Below are positions 23,772 to 38,700 of a stretch of DNA of 64,000 nucleotides, in pieces (the stretch's first letter is position 1; each line of letters begins with the position of its first letter). The notes under the pieces are model-generated. The model worked only from the letters and a program-made list of their open reading frames with translations, was not told the DNA's origin and did not search any database. The stretch lies in the NCBI RefSeq assembly GCF_009389715.1, contig NW_024067677.1, positions 1,612,001 to 1,676,000 of the forward strand. Reading direction: 5' to 3'. This DNA is from Phoenix dactylifera. Its lineage: Eukaryota > Streptophyta > Magnoliopsida > Arecales > Arecaceae. Both the position numbers and the translations under genes were made by a program.

Positions 23772-26700
23772 ATGCTGAGCTCCTCCTCCTCTCTTTTCCT
23801 CCTCCTTGCTGTACGTCTATTCGTCTTCTCGTTGTCCTCCTGTTCTCCTCCATCGCTATGTACTCCTCTCACCTCTATCGGTACTGTCTCAAAATCACCT
23901 TCTTATGCTTCTCGTTTCTTGGCTAGCGTCGCTTATTATACCAAGTCTCCCTCCCTTTTCTTTTGTTGCATTGTTTCAGAGGAGACCAGCCTCAGGCCGG
24001 ATTCAACCTCGGCGACGCTGTTCTCGACCTCACCCGAAGTACATCCTCATCCTTTTCTTTCTCCTTTTTACGCTGCTTCCACAATTACTAACCGTTCTTC
24101 TTTTTGTTTTTTTTGGTGTTTAAATGTGGGAAGGTCCCATTCTTAGCCCAAAGTCTTCGAGCAATCTCACCGCTGTCCCCTCCTCTCCATTACAGTTTGG
24201 GGCCTTAGCCCATGCAGTAAGGCCGCATTTTCTCAGGCTTTCATTTCCTTTGAGAAGCTTTGAGGGGTTTCATTATGTGGGTGATCTAGCTTTTGGTTGG
24301 TTGGGATTTTAATGGTGCTAACAGGGGATGGCAAGTTTGGACATGGCGGCCTCAGCGGTCGGGGCGGGGATGGACATGGGCAAGTTGGCCTTCCCCAGGG
24401 GGCAAATCGAGAACTGGGGTGATTCTGGCGTTGTCGTCACCAGCCTGAGGACAGACACCTCCACTGACGTCGATGCCGATGAAGGGAATCAGGCGGTGAG
24501 CTTCTGTGCTCTTGTTTGGACTTTGGACTCCTTCCTCCAAGGCATTGGACTTTGGGCTTGCTTAATTCTTTTGGATTTGTTTGGTGGTCTTGTCTTAGGT
24601 TGGAGCTAGTCAACAAGGGGCTGTTGTGTGTCTGGATTCGTCTGCTGCGTCAAGGGAGAAAACAGGGGAACATAAGGTGCTGTCTTTTTAATTTGTGTAT
24701 TTTTGGGCATGGATATGGAAGTAATGATTCCAATTAACTTCCATGCAGACACTTCGTAGGCTAGCTCAAAATCGCGAGGCTGCACGGAAAAGCCGCTTGA
24801 GGAAAAAAGTTAGTTTTCTTCGTTTTCTTTTTCATAAAGTTTTAAGGCATGTGTTAGTGGTTAAAATGTAGAGCTTGATTAGTTGTTTGTCATGTCATTG
24901 CTAGTTCGTGTTTCATTGCAGTAGTAAAGTGCGAACTATTGTTGATGCATCTTTTGTCAGTATTTTGTTCTCAACTTTTTTTTTTAGTATATAGAAGTGA
25001 TAGTCCTTTGGGGTTGTGAAAATTAATAAAGAAACTTATTTTAACTATGGTGATAACTAGATTTGTTGAAGACGAAACATAAACAAAGGAGAGTAACAGG
25101 AAGAATGAATGTCTGATGCAACCACCTTTGGTTTCTCAGAGTATGGCCCTTCCCCTCTGGGAGTGGAGATTCCTGTATGTGATGCTAGCTAGGGTTCAAG
25201 TTGGTAATGAGTCATTATCTTCAGCCATCTCGATGTTAACAGAAATACAAAGGAACTTGATTGTTTATTCAACTAATACTAGTTTTAGCTTTGTCAATAG
25301 AAGAACCTAGACTATTTTGATGCAACTCAAATTTGCACCCTAATCTCATCTCAAACTTTAAACATTTCTTACTGCATATTCTGTGAATATTTCAGTTTTA
25401 TAAAAATTGATTTACATTAGTTGTATACGTTTTATGGAGCTCATCCTCGGGCCTAGTACTCATGAGTGAACCAAATTAACCTAGAACATTAAAAAAATGA
25501 TTGATGAAGGAGAAAAGGTCACGCAGTTCTATTAGCTGCCATATGTTACCTTTATGTATTTATTATTTAGGCCTTTCATTTGGCTAAAGATCATCCTTCC
25601 TTTCATATGCACATTCTTCCCTGTTAAATACCAAATCTGACTCCAAAGGCAACTCCTTTGTACATTTGAAGACAGATTGAAAATAATCTTAAGCTTCACA
25701 AGGAACTTTAGGGCTTGTTGTGGAGGAAATTTCAGATTCTTAATTGTTGGCCTTGTAGTCTTTTTAGAAATTACATGGGGAGGAAAATCAGACATTGGCA
25801 ATGGTAATAGAAATGGCTTCATGAAAGGGCATAGTGTAGCAGCGTCTTCCATATATGGCATGGAGGGTGAGAAAACTTCATGCCATGTAAAAATCCTGCA
25901 TTGTTCTCTCACAACAAATGTTACATCCATCTTCATGGAGTATGAGGGTCTTGTAGAAGGATGGAGCCAAAGTTTTAATTCAATATTGGAAATAAAAAAA
26001 GGTGACTCCAAAAAAGAAGTGAGGAAATATTAAGCAAAAATGTACAATTAGATTAAGAAAATAAACTAATAAATCAAGCAAATCAATATACGAAAAGTGT
26101 GATACAATGTAGGTGCTTGTTTACCCTATTAAGAGTATTGTATGTATGAAGCTTATATAATTTGGCATAACTTGTTTACAAGATTAGATTTGAGCAATGA
26201 TAATTGTCTGAACAATGGAGATAAGAGAAAATTCCAAGAGAAGGCTTTTGAAAGGAGACCAATTTTTAGGCGTCTAATTTTGTAGACCATGAGAATGCTT
26301 GAACAATTAAATATCCAGTGGCAATTCTTGAACATTCAATAACTTTGATCAATTAAGCAAGATAACTTTTCAGTAAAATTGTCTTTGCTATTATAATGGC
26401 TTTTGCGGGTTGCTACTACTGACTGGTGGTAAAAAATAATGGTCATTGTTTGCCTACTCCATCCTTTAGTTAGTTCATTTTCAAACAAAAATGTAGCTGT
26501 TAATAGGCACTATTAGCTTTTATATCAGCAGATAACAGATTACAACACTAAAATGTTAGCATATTTGACAAATTGTTGTTCACATATTGTAATGTTAGCT
26601 TTGGTTTTGGTTTAATACTCTACTTACATTAATGAAAATTGATATAAAAATGATTATTTCCTAAACAGTGAAAGCATTAGATTGCAATTTGCCATTATTA

Positions 26701-29700
26701 CCATTAGATGATGGCTGCTATTCTAGAATGGCAGTTAACATCTGTTCTATAGATGCATGCATCTATGCATGAAGTAAAACATCTAACAATTCATTTTGAC
26801 TGATAGGCCATCACACTAGAAATCAACGACATTAATTATGATTTATTTCATAAAAATTCCTATAAATAAAAAATCATGTTAACCCTAGAAAAATTCATAA
26901 ACTCCATTTTTCCACCCCCATAATGCATATGAAGTAGACCATAAAAACCCGTACCTTTCTTTCCTCGGGTATCGTTGGTTTTGTAGGTTATGACGAACAA
27001 CGTGGATGTTAAATTTAGAGTGGGAGCATCATTGATTTTGAATCATTAACTCTCTTGCCTAAGATTTAATTCTTATTGTGTATTCTAACCCTTTATATAT
27101 GTACATGTATGCATATGTGTATGCAAACATACATCTGTATGTGTAGTGACAACTAATATTTTAAATTTTTAATACATGGAGTAGGGGAGGAACATGAAAT
27201 TAATACAAGAATTTCTAGAGAATACATGGAATACAAGCCGTGCAGCTATAAAATGGGAGAGTTACATTTCTTAATTGGAATTAACAAACAAAATTTATTA
27301 AATAAATGGGTTTTTCTATCTAGACTTGTTCTGTAAAATGGAGGTACACAAATATGGATCTAATAAGATTAAACCAGTGTCAGTGAAATAGAGCTGTGGC
27401 TATATCTTGTTATGCAATCGTTGAATGTGTAGATTAGTAAACAAACTTAAATTACAATGATATGATCCCCTTATGTAAAGAAGAATATTGGGTAGCGAGG
27501 AGGGTGAAAATTTCCCCATCATGATGAGATTTTCTAAGTTGATCAGCCATAAAATTAGGAGCATAGATTAAGAAACTAATAAGGTATAGGAATGCTGGGG
27601 TATGCAAGTGTAGATGATAAAAAATAATGGATCATTCCAGATTGCTCATACACTTTGAAAAGCCCCATGAAGATGAGATTAGCATAGGTTGAAGGGTTTG
27701 GAAAGAGTCACAGAGACCAAAAATGACTTGGATTCAACTAGCTTTTGATGCATACCAATGACAGCACGAGGCTTAATTTTCTGAATTCATTTTGATTTGA
27801 TAATGCTTATTTTTTTGTCTTTTCTATATCCTTTGCACCTGTTTTCCTTCCACTGTACAAGTATCATACAACCATAGTCTGCTGAACCGGCCCGTACCGG
27901 CCGGTTCAGCATGTACCGTACCGGTACGGTACAGCCACATAAAACGGTTCGGGGCCAGAACTGAGGGGGAAAGAAGAAAGAAGAGAAAGAGGAAGAAAGC
28001 AGAGGAAAGAAGAGAAAGGAAGAAAGAGGAAGAAAGCAGAGAAAGAAGAGGAAGAAGAAGAAAAAGAGGAGAAGAAGACTGTTCGATATACCTTGGGCCG
28101 ACCCCCTCCCGAGCACACTGATGCGCGCGCATCCCTCCCAATGGTTTCTTCCTTGCTCGTGGGAGAAGGGGGGAAAGAGAGGAGAAGAGAGGAGGAGAGG
28201 GGAAGAAAGGAGAGGAGAGAGTTCAGGAAGGAGGAAGTAGGGAAGGAAAAAAAAGAAAATAAAAGAAAAAAATCTTTCCATGCGTAGGGCAGCGTGCCCA
28301 CGCACGGGCGGAGAATCGCTCGTGCATGCGCGCGATTCCACGCACGGGGAAGCTCGCTCCCGCGTGGTTCCCCGTGCTCGCATTGTTTCCCTGCGCCCAC
28401 TTGCGGTTCGTCACGCGGGGCAGTGAGCCCATGCGGCACCGCGCGCGAGCGCGAGTCCATGTGGGCATTTAATGCCACAGAGTGGCTAAAACGCAGACGT
28501 GCGCGTGCGTCGGCTTTTTTTTTTGGTGGTTCCGGTTCGGCATCAGTTCCAACCGGTACCGGAGCTCACCGGTACACCAGTTCAGTCGGCTTGGCGGACA
28601 CTGCGTACAAATGTTCTTTCCTTTGTTTCTTTCTTAGTACTCTATACTTATTATATATCAATGACAATTTGCAATTAGATGTGTGGGTGTGCGCATGTGT
28701 GTTTGCATGCATGTGTATCTATGTATTCATATCATTGATAGGCTTCTACATCATATAGGCATATGTTCAGCAGCTAGAGAATAGCCGTTTGAAGTTGATA
28801 CAACTTGAGCAGGAGCTTCAACGAGCACGACAGCAGGCATGATGAGTGTTATTTCTTTTTCTTTGTTGCTTAGCACCAATTGGTCGAATTGCTTTTCTAA
28901 GAAACAAAGATGAAATCTATACACTTCCTACTATGCAGGGGATCTTTATTGCAGGTGGATTCTTGGGAGATCATAGTTATCCAGTTGGTGGAAATGGTAA
29001 TTTCCTAGGCAAATAATTTTCTTTCATAGTTTGCTGAAATTATTAGGACTTGTTTGGATCTGTAACTGCTTTTGATCACAATAATTTCTATTTTATGAAT
29101 GTGCTATACAACTTTTGCTGCTTAACAGTGCTTGATTCATTTTCGCAACAAAATAACCACAATCACTGGCTAGGTCCTCATTATATTGTATCTGACCTTT
29201 TTGGTAATCCTTGGCCTTGTGTTTATGTTAATATCTGCTTGGTCATATTTGATATTTCTCTAGTGAACATTTTGGTTGCAATGCAAAAAAAAATGTTTAA
29301 GCACATTAACATAACTGCAAAGAAAGAGGATTAAGCAATGCTTCAGGACCTGCCAAAATAGGGATGGTATTGTTACCATACTGTTCCAACAGGAAAACAA
29401 GATTGGTATGGTGTGGGACACTGATCCTTGACTTGATCAAGACATCCTGCCCGGCCTGGCTGAAACCAATTGTTCAGGCTGATAGCAAGGTTAGTTCTGT
29501 TGGTACCAAGTGCAGCCTGACCAGGTCACCTCATTGAAGCAAAAGGAGAAAGAGAGCATGCGGGGCCCATGCTCTCTTTTTCTTTTTTGCTTTGCTTTCG
29601 GGTCTCTCCATTTACTTTTTGCCACTAATTGGTTGGAAAAAAAGGGTACTCATGTCAGATTTTTCTATTTGGCATGAAATTCAAATATGTTGTAAATTTT

Positions 29701-32700
29701 ATTTTTATAGAATTATATTTTTAGATCAAAGTAGTTATTCAGAAGGAAAATTTGTAGCATATATGCACTATTATTATGCACGTGCTACTAAATTGTTTCA
29801 TCATTTGGATGAATTTTAGGCATGTTCGGGAGCACCGGAACCTAGACCCAAAATTGGGATCAATTTAAAATTATCCCACAAAAAAGGTTTCAATTTAGGT
29901 AGGAAAAAATATATATAGTACCCACGGAGGGTGCCGTTTCACTTATATTTGTCGGTAATTCTTTTAAATATTGTTGAAACAATAATCGGCACCATATACC
30001 TTATCATTGTCTCAAAAACCACTTGAACATGGAAAAGAACAAAAAAATATGCATTAAGAATTTACTTTGACAAAACTTAAAAAATGAAAAGATACAAAAA
30101 CAAAAAAAATCTTGATACACGTTGAGACACAAGACCATCTCTAGAGTTGGGGTGGTACTGACTGTCCTGGTATCGTACCATCCCAATGAAATACTAGTAC
30201 AGGTCTCAATATCAATATTTTAAACCTTGGGACCCAATAAATAGTTTGTTCCTACATCTTGCACTCTACAATACATTCATAATATATCAATATCAAACAA
30301 CTTAAATTTAAGAAAATATTAGTAATATTATATCATAAAATGTAGACTATACCTTGCAATTCTTTTCTTCATTTGTATTCAATTATATGCATGCATTCTT
30401 CAAAAATCACTTGTGTAAGTATGAGCTCCTAAGGTTTATGTCGTTTTTGATCTCTTATTGATTGTATTCAAGCAACTGAAGGGTATGTTAATATGCTGAG
30501 CAAGGCTTATTTTCAGGTTATTTAAGTTATTGTAGTAACTTTGGACTTCCGTAAGTATTGCAAGTTAATGTTTCACATATAGATTTCAAATTACCAAAGA
30601 GGAAAAGGAAGATAATATTTGATTGTGGTTATGATCCAATTAACAACATATATGGATAGATAGACTTATTTTAGATTATGCACTTGATATGCTACTTTGT
30701 ATAAATTAATATTTGGAGAAAATCAAGAGAATTGTAAATGGAGGGTCATTTTGTCGTCATATCAAAATTAATTTTACTAAAATTACTAGGCTAGTCTAAA
30801 GTAGTGGATCATTGGCCAGCCCGCACACTATGTAATCATTAGGCAATCAAGTGTTGATGCAGGCATGTAGTTGGTTGCCATGCTTATGAATCATGATAGT
30901 GGCAGGCCCTTAGGTAATAGGGCCAAAACGCATCGGCAGGAAAACCTAGGAACATAGGTAGCAAACTTTGACGACACTATCACATAGTGTATTACAATAA
31001 GTAGTGTTGGCTGAAACAACTTGATTCGATCAGGGAGAAGAAAAAATTTTCTTAGCCCACTTAACTCAAATTTCTAAAAAGAAAATTTAAAAAAAATGAA
31101 AGAATTGGAAAAGTAGGGTTTACCTCCCTTTTTCTTTCATCGACGGTCCTAAGACGAAGTTACGTATCCTCTATTTATAATGGTGAGGTATGTCTTTGCA
31201 TAATTCAGATTGAATTTCTCTTCTAGAGTTCTAGTTCTAATAGAACTCACTTTCCAAAAATAGACATGACTAGTAGAAATAAACTCAAAAAAGCTAAAAT
31301 TTTAGAGGAGCTAGATCTCGAATTCTACATCAAAGCTGCCTTCTATTGCTCCATCCTTCTTTCATTGGAAGATACGTTTGCTTAAAGTCTTTCTTGAATT
31401 TTGTTTTTTTGATTTGATTAGCTCGTTTTAGGGCTCAAATGATGGAATTTGAGCCTGAACGCTAGGTGTGCCACAACCTTTCAAGGGGTGCGATATCATA
31501 GATATCAAAAAAGTTAATTAAAAAAAAAGATCATCTTAATCAGGTGTCGTATGATTAAGTTGTGGCCTCCGAAAATTTGATTCGTGACTCAGCTTGTTGA
31601 TGCGGTGGATCTCACTTCTGAACCCTGTCCAGCCCTACCCGTAGTGGCAGGAAGTCTGGTGATCCTTCCGGTTCACATCTTCTATAACATGTCAGCATGA
31701 AGTGATTATTGGGGATAATGCTAAGACAAAGCTAGTCAATCGTGTCCATTGGCTGAGCTGATAGTTGAGTTTGTTGTAGTGTTAAAGTTAGAAACTAAGA
31801 AATTCGAGTCTGTTTGGTTCTGGAGTCTTTCAGATATTGTTTTTGATATGGCAATACATAACCCTAATGACGTGGCTTAGCCGGATTAGTTTAGCTTACA
31901 ACCGACATGGACCCTTGTCATACTCCAAATTCTCTAAGAAAGTCATATCAAGATCACACTAACCAATCTGAGAGCTAGGCCGAGCAGATCTGAAGCAACC
32001 AACCTCCAAGGTTATGTATCGTCCGATGTAAAATTCTGCTGCTCGAACGAACAACCATTCAGCTCAGCAACTATCCCAAGCCGACCTAAGTCCTTTTATC
32101 CCAGACAGTGACATTAGCGCTCCCTTCAGGTAAGCTCTCCTTTGATCATGCAGAGAGTTAAAGATCATAATAATGAACCTGGATGGTTATAGCATGTGCC
32201 AAGACAGTTATAGCACGATCCTGGATGGTTACAACATATCTTAAGGTAGTTATGATGCAATCTTGGATGGTTATCAGACATCTCTTACTAGTTATTGTAC
32301 GATTCCGGTCCGTTACAACACAACCCTTTGGAGATTCCGACCCCGTGGCTATATATTGGATTGAAATCCCTGCATGAAAGGTTCAATACCAATAACACCA
32401 CTATACTGAGGTTTTCATTCGCCTCTCTCCTCATAGTCAAAACATCCCTTTTGACTTAAGCATCAGAGGGCCCAGTCGAAGCCAACCCCGGTGAGTTTTG
32501 ACCTGTTGCTGTTTTGTAGATCGATAGAGGTGATCCACAACAGTTCGGAGATCAGCAACAACAAATTAGAACTGTCTATTGGAAACAAGGCGAAATAAGT
32601 CATGAAGCTCAAAAGAAATAACCATCTAGCGTCTACTCAACCGGAGTCTAATGGCTCCCTACGCAGTCCTTATAGATCTTAGCCTCCTTAGTTTGACTCC

Positions 32701-35700
32701 GGGAGCTGTCAACATTGAGAAATTTAGCCTGCTTGTCCAGCAAGTAGAGGCCCTCACCATAATATTGCCAAACTTATAGTATTTGCAGATTGCAAATTCT
32801 TTAGCTAGCCAGCCGAACCACCAAGATTGCTTGGTGCAGGGCAGTAGCCACGCTCCTCCCGAGCGAAATCAAGGGTGCAATCGTTCTAGCTCTTTCTTCC
32901 AGATAGGCTATAGTCCAGTCGACTCTTTCCCACATGACTTGGATAGGGTCTCCAAGTGGGAAGTCCATCTCGACCGCAAGATTGAGGAAACAAACAAGAT
33001 CGAGGTATTTAGGGGAAAGCATTCTAGGGTAAGCAACGATCTGGAGATGATGAATGAGCCTCTCTTTACCAAAGAGATCATGGAGGAGCCCATGCTGAAG
33101 AAATTCAAGATACCTCAGTTCGAGCATTATGATGGCACCTTAGATCCAATAGACTATCTTGAGAGTTATAGAGCTCTCATGCTATTGCAAGAAGCAGCTG
33201 ACGACGTGATGGGCCAAGCTTTTCCAACGACCCTCTAGAAAGCTGATCGGCTCTAGTACTCAAGTCTTCGATCTAGCTCAATTGGATTCTTTGACCAGCT
33301 GAGCCACCACTTTGTTGGTTACTTCATCAGCAATAAAAGATGCAAGGAGACCTCGGCTAGTTGGTTCTCTATCAAGCAAAGGGAAGATGAAGATCTGAGA
33401 TTGGGGCTACCTGTGCTGGCCTCGAAGGATGAAAGCTCCTATCATGACGAGAGACACGAGCAAATACTATCAGTTTCATAAAGATCATGAGCATAATACT
33501 GAGTGCCAACAATTGAAACATGATTTTGAGGTTCTCATCAGACAAGGCTACCTCGATTGATATATTGATGACTAGCAAAACACCAGTTAGGGCAGGCGAA
33601 CACTAGAGGTAAAGCGATGACCAACCGATTGCCGAGATAATTGCTGCAATTTTAGAGGACTTACGATTGAAGGATCCATGCCCCCAACCTAGGTAGCCTA
33701 CAAATGAGCAGCCTGAGCTAGAGAGTCAGCCTCATAAAGATTAAAGCCATTGAGCAGGGAGAATGTGAAAGCTTTGCATTAAGCTAGGAGAATATATGCT
33801 GAATAATCGAGCTCGAGAAGCCTGAAGGGGTCCTCGTACATGAAGCCTTGATACCGTCAGGGTACACAAATAGCAAGAATCATAGAACTTGATTTTGTAC
33901 TTGTTACTACTGATGATCAATGAAATTGTGTTTTAGTTTTTTCTTCGGCTTCGGGAAAAGAAACCATTCGGGTTTCTTATCCCTCGTCCCTTATAACACT
34001 CCTACGTGAAAGTGGTAACTCCGTTACCTCTTTCACTCCTCTAGAAGCTGCCTTCGTTTTTGGCGTTCCTTCGTAGATCTACGGATTTCACCCCGTGGGC
34101 TGCCAGGTTTCGCCTACGCTACGGTTTCAAAAGATTGCACCTTAATTATTCAACCGAAGTGTTGGAGTTCCGGAGCACGAGGTAATATTTTTTGTAAAAA
34201 CTAGCCCAATGAATCCAAGTGTGTAGCTCTCTGAACTCGATGTTGCACCATTTGCACCTTCAGTGGTGTTAACTCGAGAGCATGCCACTGTGTTCCTACT
34301 CGATGTCATGCTTTAGCTCCTTTCTGGATGGATCCATTCCTTCCGGTGAAGCAAAGATATGCCAAACATTTTTATATTAATTGGCATTTAAGTAATTAAT
34401 TATTTAAAAATTAGTTAAATTATGTTTGGATTAAAAACTCACCAAATTAGTCCAGTAAAATCTTCTACATTAATCACTTGCAATACTGATTTTTTATTTT
34501 TTTTACTTAATTAAATAATTTTAATTATTTTTTATAGTAATTTAATATTTAACTAAAAATATCTTGAAATTTTATTTTAATTCAAAAAAATGTGGAACCA
34601 CAACAAGGATGCTGCATTTATTATTATTTCAGCTTATATTCATTTAATTATTTTTTGAAAAATACTTAAATTTTAATTTGTGGCAAAAAATATTTTCTAC
34701 TTCAGAAAATACTTCTGAATCACCTATGCATTGTACGATTTTTTTGTATTTTTGTATTTTTTTTATTTTTTTATTTTTTATTTTTTATTTAAAAATAATT
34801 ATTAATAATAAATAATTTAAAAATTATTTTGACTTTACATTCATGTAGCATCCCACAATAGATGCTACGTATATTTTTCTCAGCCTGTGGGCATGCGTGG
34901 AAAGCCAGTTATTTTACAATTTTATTCAAATTTGGCTCTATATCACTATTCACATGATCCTGCCCAAATATGAATAAAATTGTACGAAAATTTTATGGTG
35001 AGTGGCATTCATACTCCTAAACATGCTTCTGATTTTATAATAATTTTTTGAATTTTATTTTATTTTTTTAATTTTAAATTTCAAATTTTATTTTTTTAAT
35101 ATAAATAGTTACCTATTGAATGAAAATATAAATAGTTACCTATTGAATGAAAATATAAGTAGTTCCAAAATCAGGGTAAAATTCATGAAATGGCTAGAAC
35201 TGGCCGATTTTTGATTTTTTAAAAGGGGTTCAAAGAGGGTTGGAACGTGCTGAGAACTCATGGGGGAGCTTAGTGCCCCCAATTATTGGAGTCAGGCAGG
35301 CGGTATGCATGCCTGAACCGGTGTGAACCATCCTATTCGCATTGGTACCACATCGAATTGCTCGGTTCAATGCGGTTTGGTTCTATTTCCAAGTCGAGGG
35401 GAATTGTCCCGATTATCCTCCAGTACTATATAGCATGGGCCAAACTGCTTGGTTCGGGACGGTTCGGTTGACTTTCATCTAAATCTTTTCTCCATATCTA
35501 TTCCTACCTCATCATACTTTTCTCTTCTTCAGCCTATCCTCCAACATTGAGTGCTCAAACAACGAATGAGGATCACTAGTCTCAATAGATCTCAATGGGT
35601 TTTGGGAGTAAGATCTACCATATCTAGGACTTGATCATGGATCTTATATTCTACAGGGCATAACTTTCTTATCAAGCATCACCATGAAGCTCGTGAGTCT

Positions 35701-38700
35701 TGAAGAGTACTATGATGGTTTGATGACCTTAAAGGGTTTGTCGTGCATAGTGAACGAGTACTATAATGATGTTTAGGCCTTGAAACGGGCCGATCAAAGT
35801 GAAAGTTTTCTTTTTGGGTAAGATTTTGACTAGGCATAGCTCACAATCTAGGAAGAATTAGGTGAAATGACTAAAGACAAAGTGAATATAGGAGTTAAGA
35901 TCTAATTCTAGGGAGATTTTGGCTTTTTTATTCTCATTTCCACTAGGCATGACTATTTACAGAAAGTTTTGATCTCTTCTAACTAGAAGAGGAATCTGTC
36001 CTGGGTTTTGCAGGTAGACCTTATTGGTATAAATAAAGGCATTGCAACTCAGATCTTTCTTCAAGGTACCACAATTAGCTATTTGAGCTCAAGCTTGAGC
36101 CGGAGCTAAATATGGTACCTTGGCTTGGCTTGTCTTGGCTTTTCAAGGTACCATATTTAGTTTCAAATCTTTATTATTAACAACAGCTTGAGCCTGAGCT
36201 GAGCTCAAGCAGCTACCTAATGAACATACCATAGCCAAGCATGAGCTACTTTGATACTTGGCTTGGCTTGGCACACTTGCACCCAAGCATGAGCTGCTTT
36301 GATACTTGGCTTGGCTTGGCACACTTGCACCCCTGAATAAGACTGCTATTTCATTGATTTTGCTGTTAAAATTTTAAACTCTTGCAAAATTCACGAATCT
36401 TGAAACTCAAGTATAATGTCTGTTGCCAAGTGTTAACTTTCATTTTGAAAACTAACAAGACAAATTTTATAATTTTTGATGTTGGAAGGTATTTATTGCT
36501 CTGTCAAATTTAAGGAACTTAACCTAAATATTCCTCCATTGACAACCATAAACTGCCTAGAACACATGATCAACACTTCTTTACTCAATGTCAAACTTAG
36601 ATTTGATGGAACTATAGGTGCGCTAGCTCCCCATCCCTCCCTCCCTCCCCACCGGCTCCTCCTCTCGCACACACTCTCTGTACCCCTGTCCCCCTCTCCT
36701 CGAGACAGATTCACTGGAGATACTATAGTGAAACGAATTACAGTCTCAAAGAACCAGAATTAGATTTGAGAAGTGGTTTTCAGCATTTTATAAGGAGTAG
36801 AAGTTTTTAAGGATAATCTGGGAAATAAAATTTTCCTGGTTTGCTGTCCCAAATTTATAATATAGACTATTTGTTGAGAAACTTCTGAAAAATAGGGTAT
36901 AGATTCATATTTCTTGGATTCTTGGCACAGGGGAAAAGATGGATGGATGGATTATCCAATATTAGGGAAGCAAAACTGAGAATTTAGAGACTATAGTTTG
37001 GTTTACAGTATGTTAAGTGTTTCATATATCTGTTTCTAGAAACCATTTACAACTTGAAAAAAAGGTGATAAAGAAAGCACAACTAAAAGGAAATGACTTA
37101 GAGAAAAGATGATGGTCAACCTGGTTTTAGATCTATTTATTTGCAAATCCAATTACAGAGATTAAAAGCAGGGGACAAGGTAAGGGAAGAAGAGGGAAGA
37201 TAGAAAAAAAAGAATAATTTGGAATCAAAATTGTCAAACTGTCTGTTACAAGCATTTAACCATAGCTCTCACTGTGTAAGTGGTTGGTGCAACTAAATAA
37301 GCTGTTTCAAGTCCACTCTAATCTCTAAGTAGATGAAGGGAAATAAGAAAAAGGCACTATTGAATTCATTAGTTCTGTGCTAATTTTCCAAATTTTATTC
37401 CGAGGAAGGTCAGGTACAAACATGACCCTTTGTCCTACATCATAATCATAAACCTGTATCAATTGTTTTCTTTCTTGCTGGAATCGTCCTTCAATTCAGT
37501 CCCTTTCTATTGGCTTGGCATCTTCGAGAAGCTCCAAGAATGTCCTTTGTTTGGGATGGCTTATGTATGCTATTAGTTTTAGTCTGACTAGAAAGATATA
37601 TGTTGTGATTAACTGGACATCAGGGTCATGTAATCACCCTGGCTGAAACATAGTTGCTTCTCAAGTCTTTACATTTGATTAACTGGGTAGTCTTGAAAGA
37701 TACTCCTCAATGATCATTATTTCGACTAACTTTCCATGTCCGGTAATGGTTAGCATGGAAATAATCATGCACTCATCTTCTGTCCTTTTCATGTTGCATT
37801 TACTTTCCGCTGAAAGAGTTACATAATTTCACTTTACCATTTCTATCAGAATACATAATTCTGAGGTACTCAAAGATTATGTACTTGTTTATAGACAAAG
37901 TTGCAAAAGCAGGAGGTGGGTAGTCTAGAGTTTATTCGTCTGGTCCTTTCTTAGTAATTGCTGCTCTTCCTTTTGATGTAGTGTTGACATTATCGGGATC
38001 CTTTGTGTACTCATCTCTAATTATAAGAGCTGCAGCTTCTCTTTGATAGAAACTATGTCTGTCTGCCATTTTTCCAATCTAGCCAAAGATATTGTTTCTT
38101 TTTTCCTGTTCTTTTGCTTTGTATGCTTGTTTTGTCTTCTCTATTTCAGATGTAATGATATCGTAATCATAATTGACTAGTGAGATATAGGGAATGGGTT
38201 CTGCAAGTACTTTGTAGAAACTCCGAACATATGCGCTTCTGCTGTTCTCTAGATAGTTCACATATGATGGTCTCACCTTCACAACTGACAAGTTTCATGG
38301 ATTGGTGCCTTTTTACATCTAAATGTAGCATTAACAGATAAAATCAAATCTCTTCCATCATTTTTACAATATCACATTGCAGCGTTTCAATCTTTTGTTA
38401 TAAACATCATCACAATTACAGTATGCATGAGCTTGTTGATGATGTTTACAATCACGTAAAAGCAAAATTTCATTCCTGATGCTTATGAGGCTTTTCATTG
38501 CCTTGCCATCTCTTACCCCTACCTGCATTTGCTTGCTACACATATATAAAACTATCTCGCATAAGTAACTTAGACTGGAAATTACTTTAGGGGCCATGGC
38601 ATTTGATATGGAGTATGCCCGATGGCTTGATGAACATCAACGTCAGATTAATGAACTGAGGTCAGCATTAAATGCTCATGTGGGTGATGATGAGCTGCGG

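Larger units (their letters stand above)
28997..38590 (+). other. Intron 5 of the TGA gene (9.6 kb), rich in TE relics
   Basis: It joins exons 28939-28996 and 38591-38862 (donor gtaatt, acceptor tactttag). It holds a hairpin repeat near 29560, accgg/ggtacc-type repeats near 29350 and 30160, an inverted LTR relic (31020-31480), a Tat LTR-gag relic (32050-33960), very AT-rich DNA (34380-35200), another LTR relic (35560-36060) and a palindromic repeat (36106-36331). No independent gene is seen. Confidence 0.8.

Noticed and set aside
27787..28478. Overlapping 105-198-codon frames on the - strand in TGA intron 3
   Set aside because: They read through a GAA/GGAAGA purine tract, giving Phe/Leu/Ser-rich low complexity, and span the border of a transposon insert absent in the copy.
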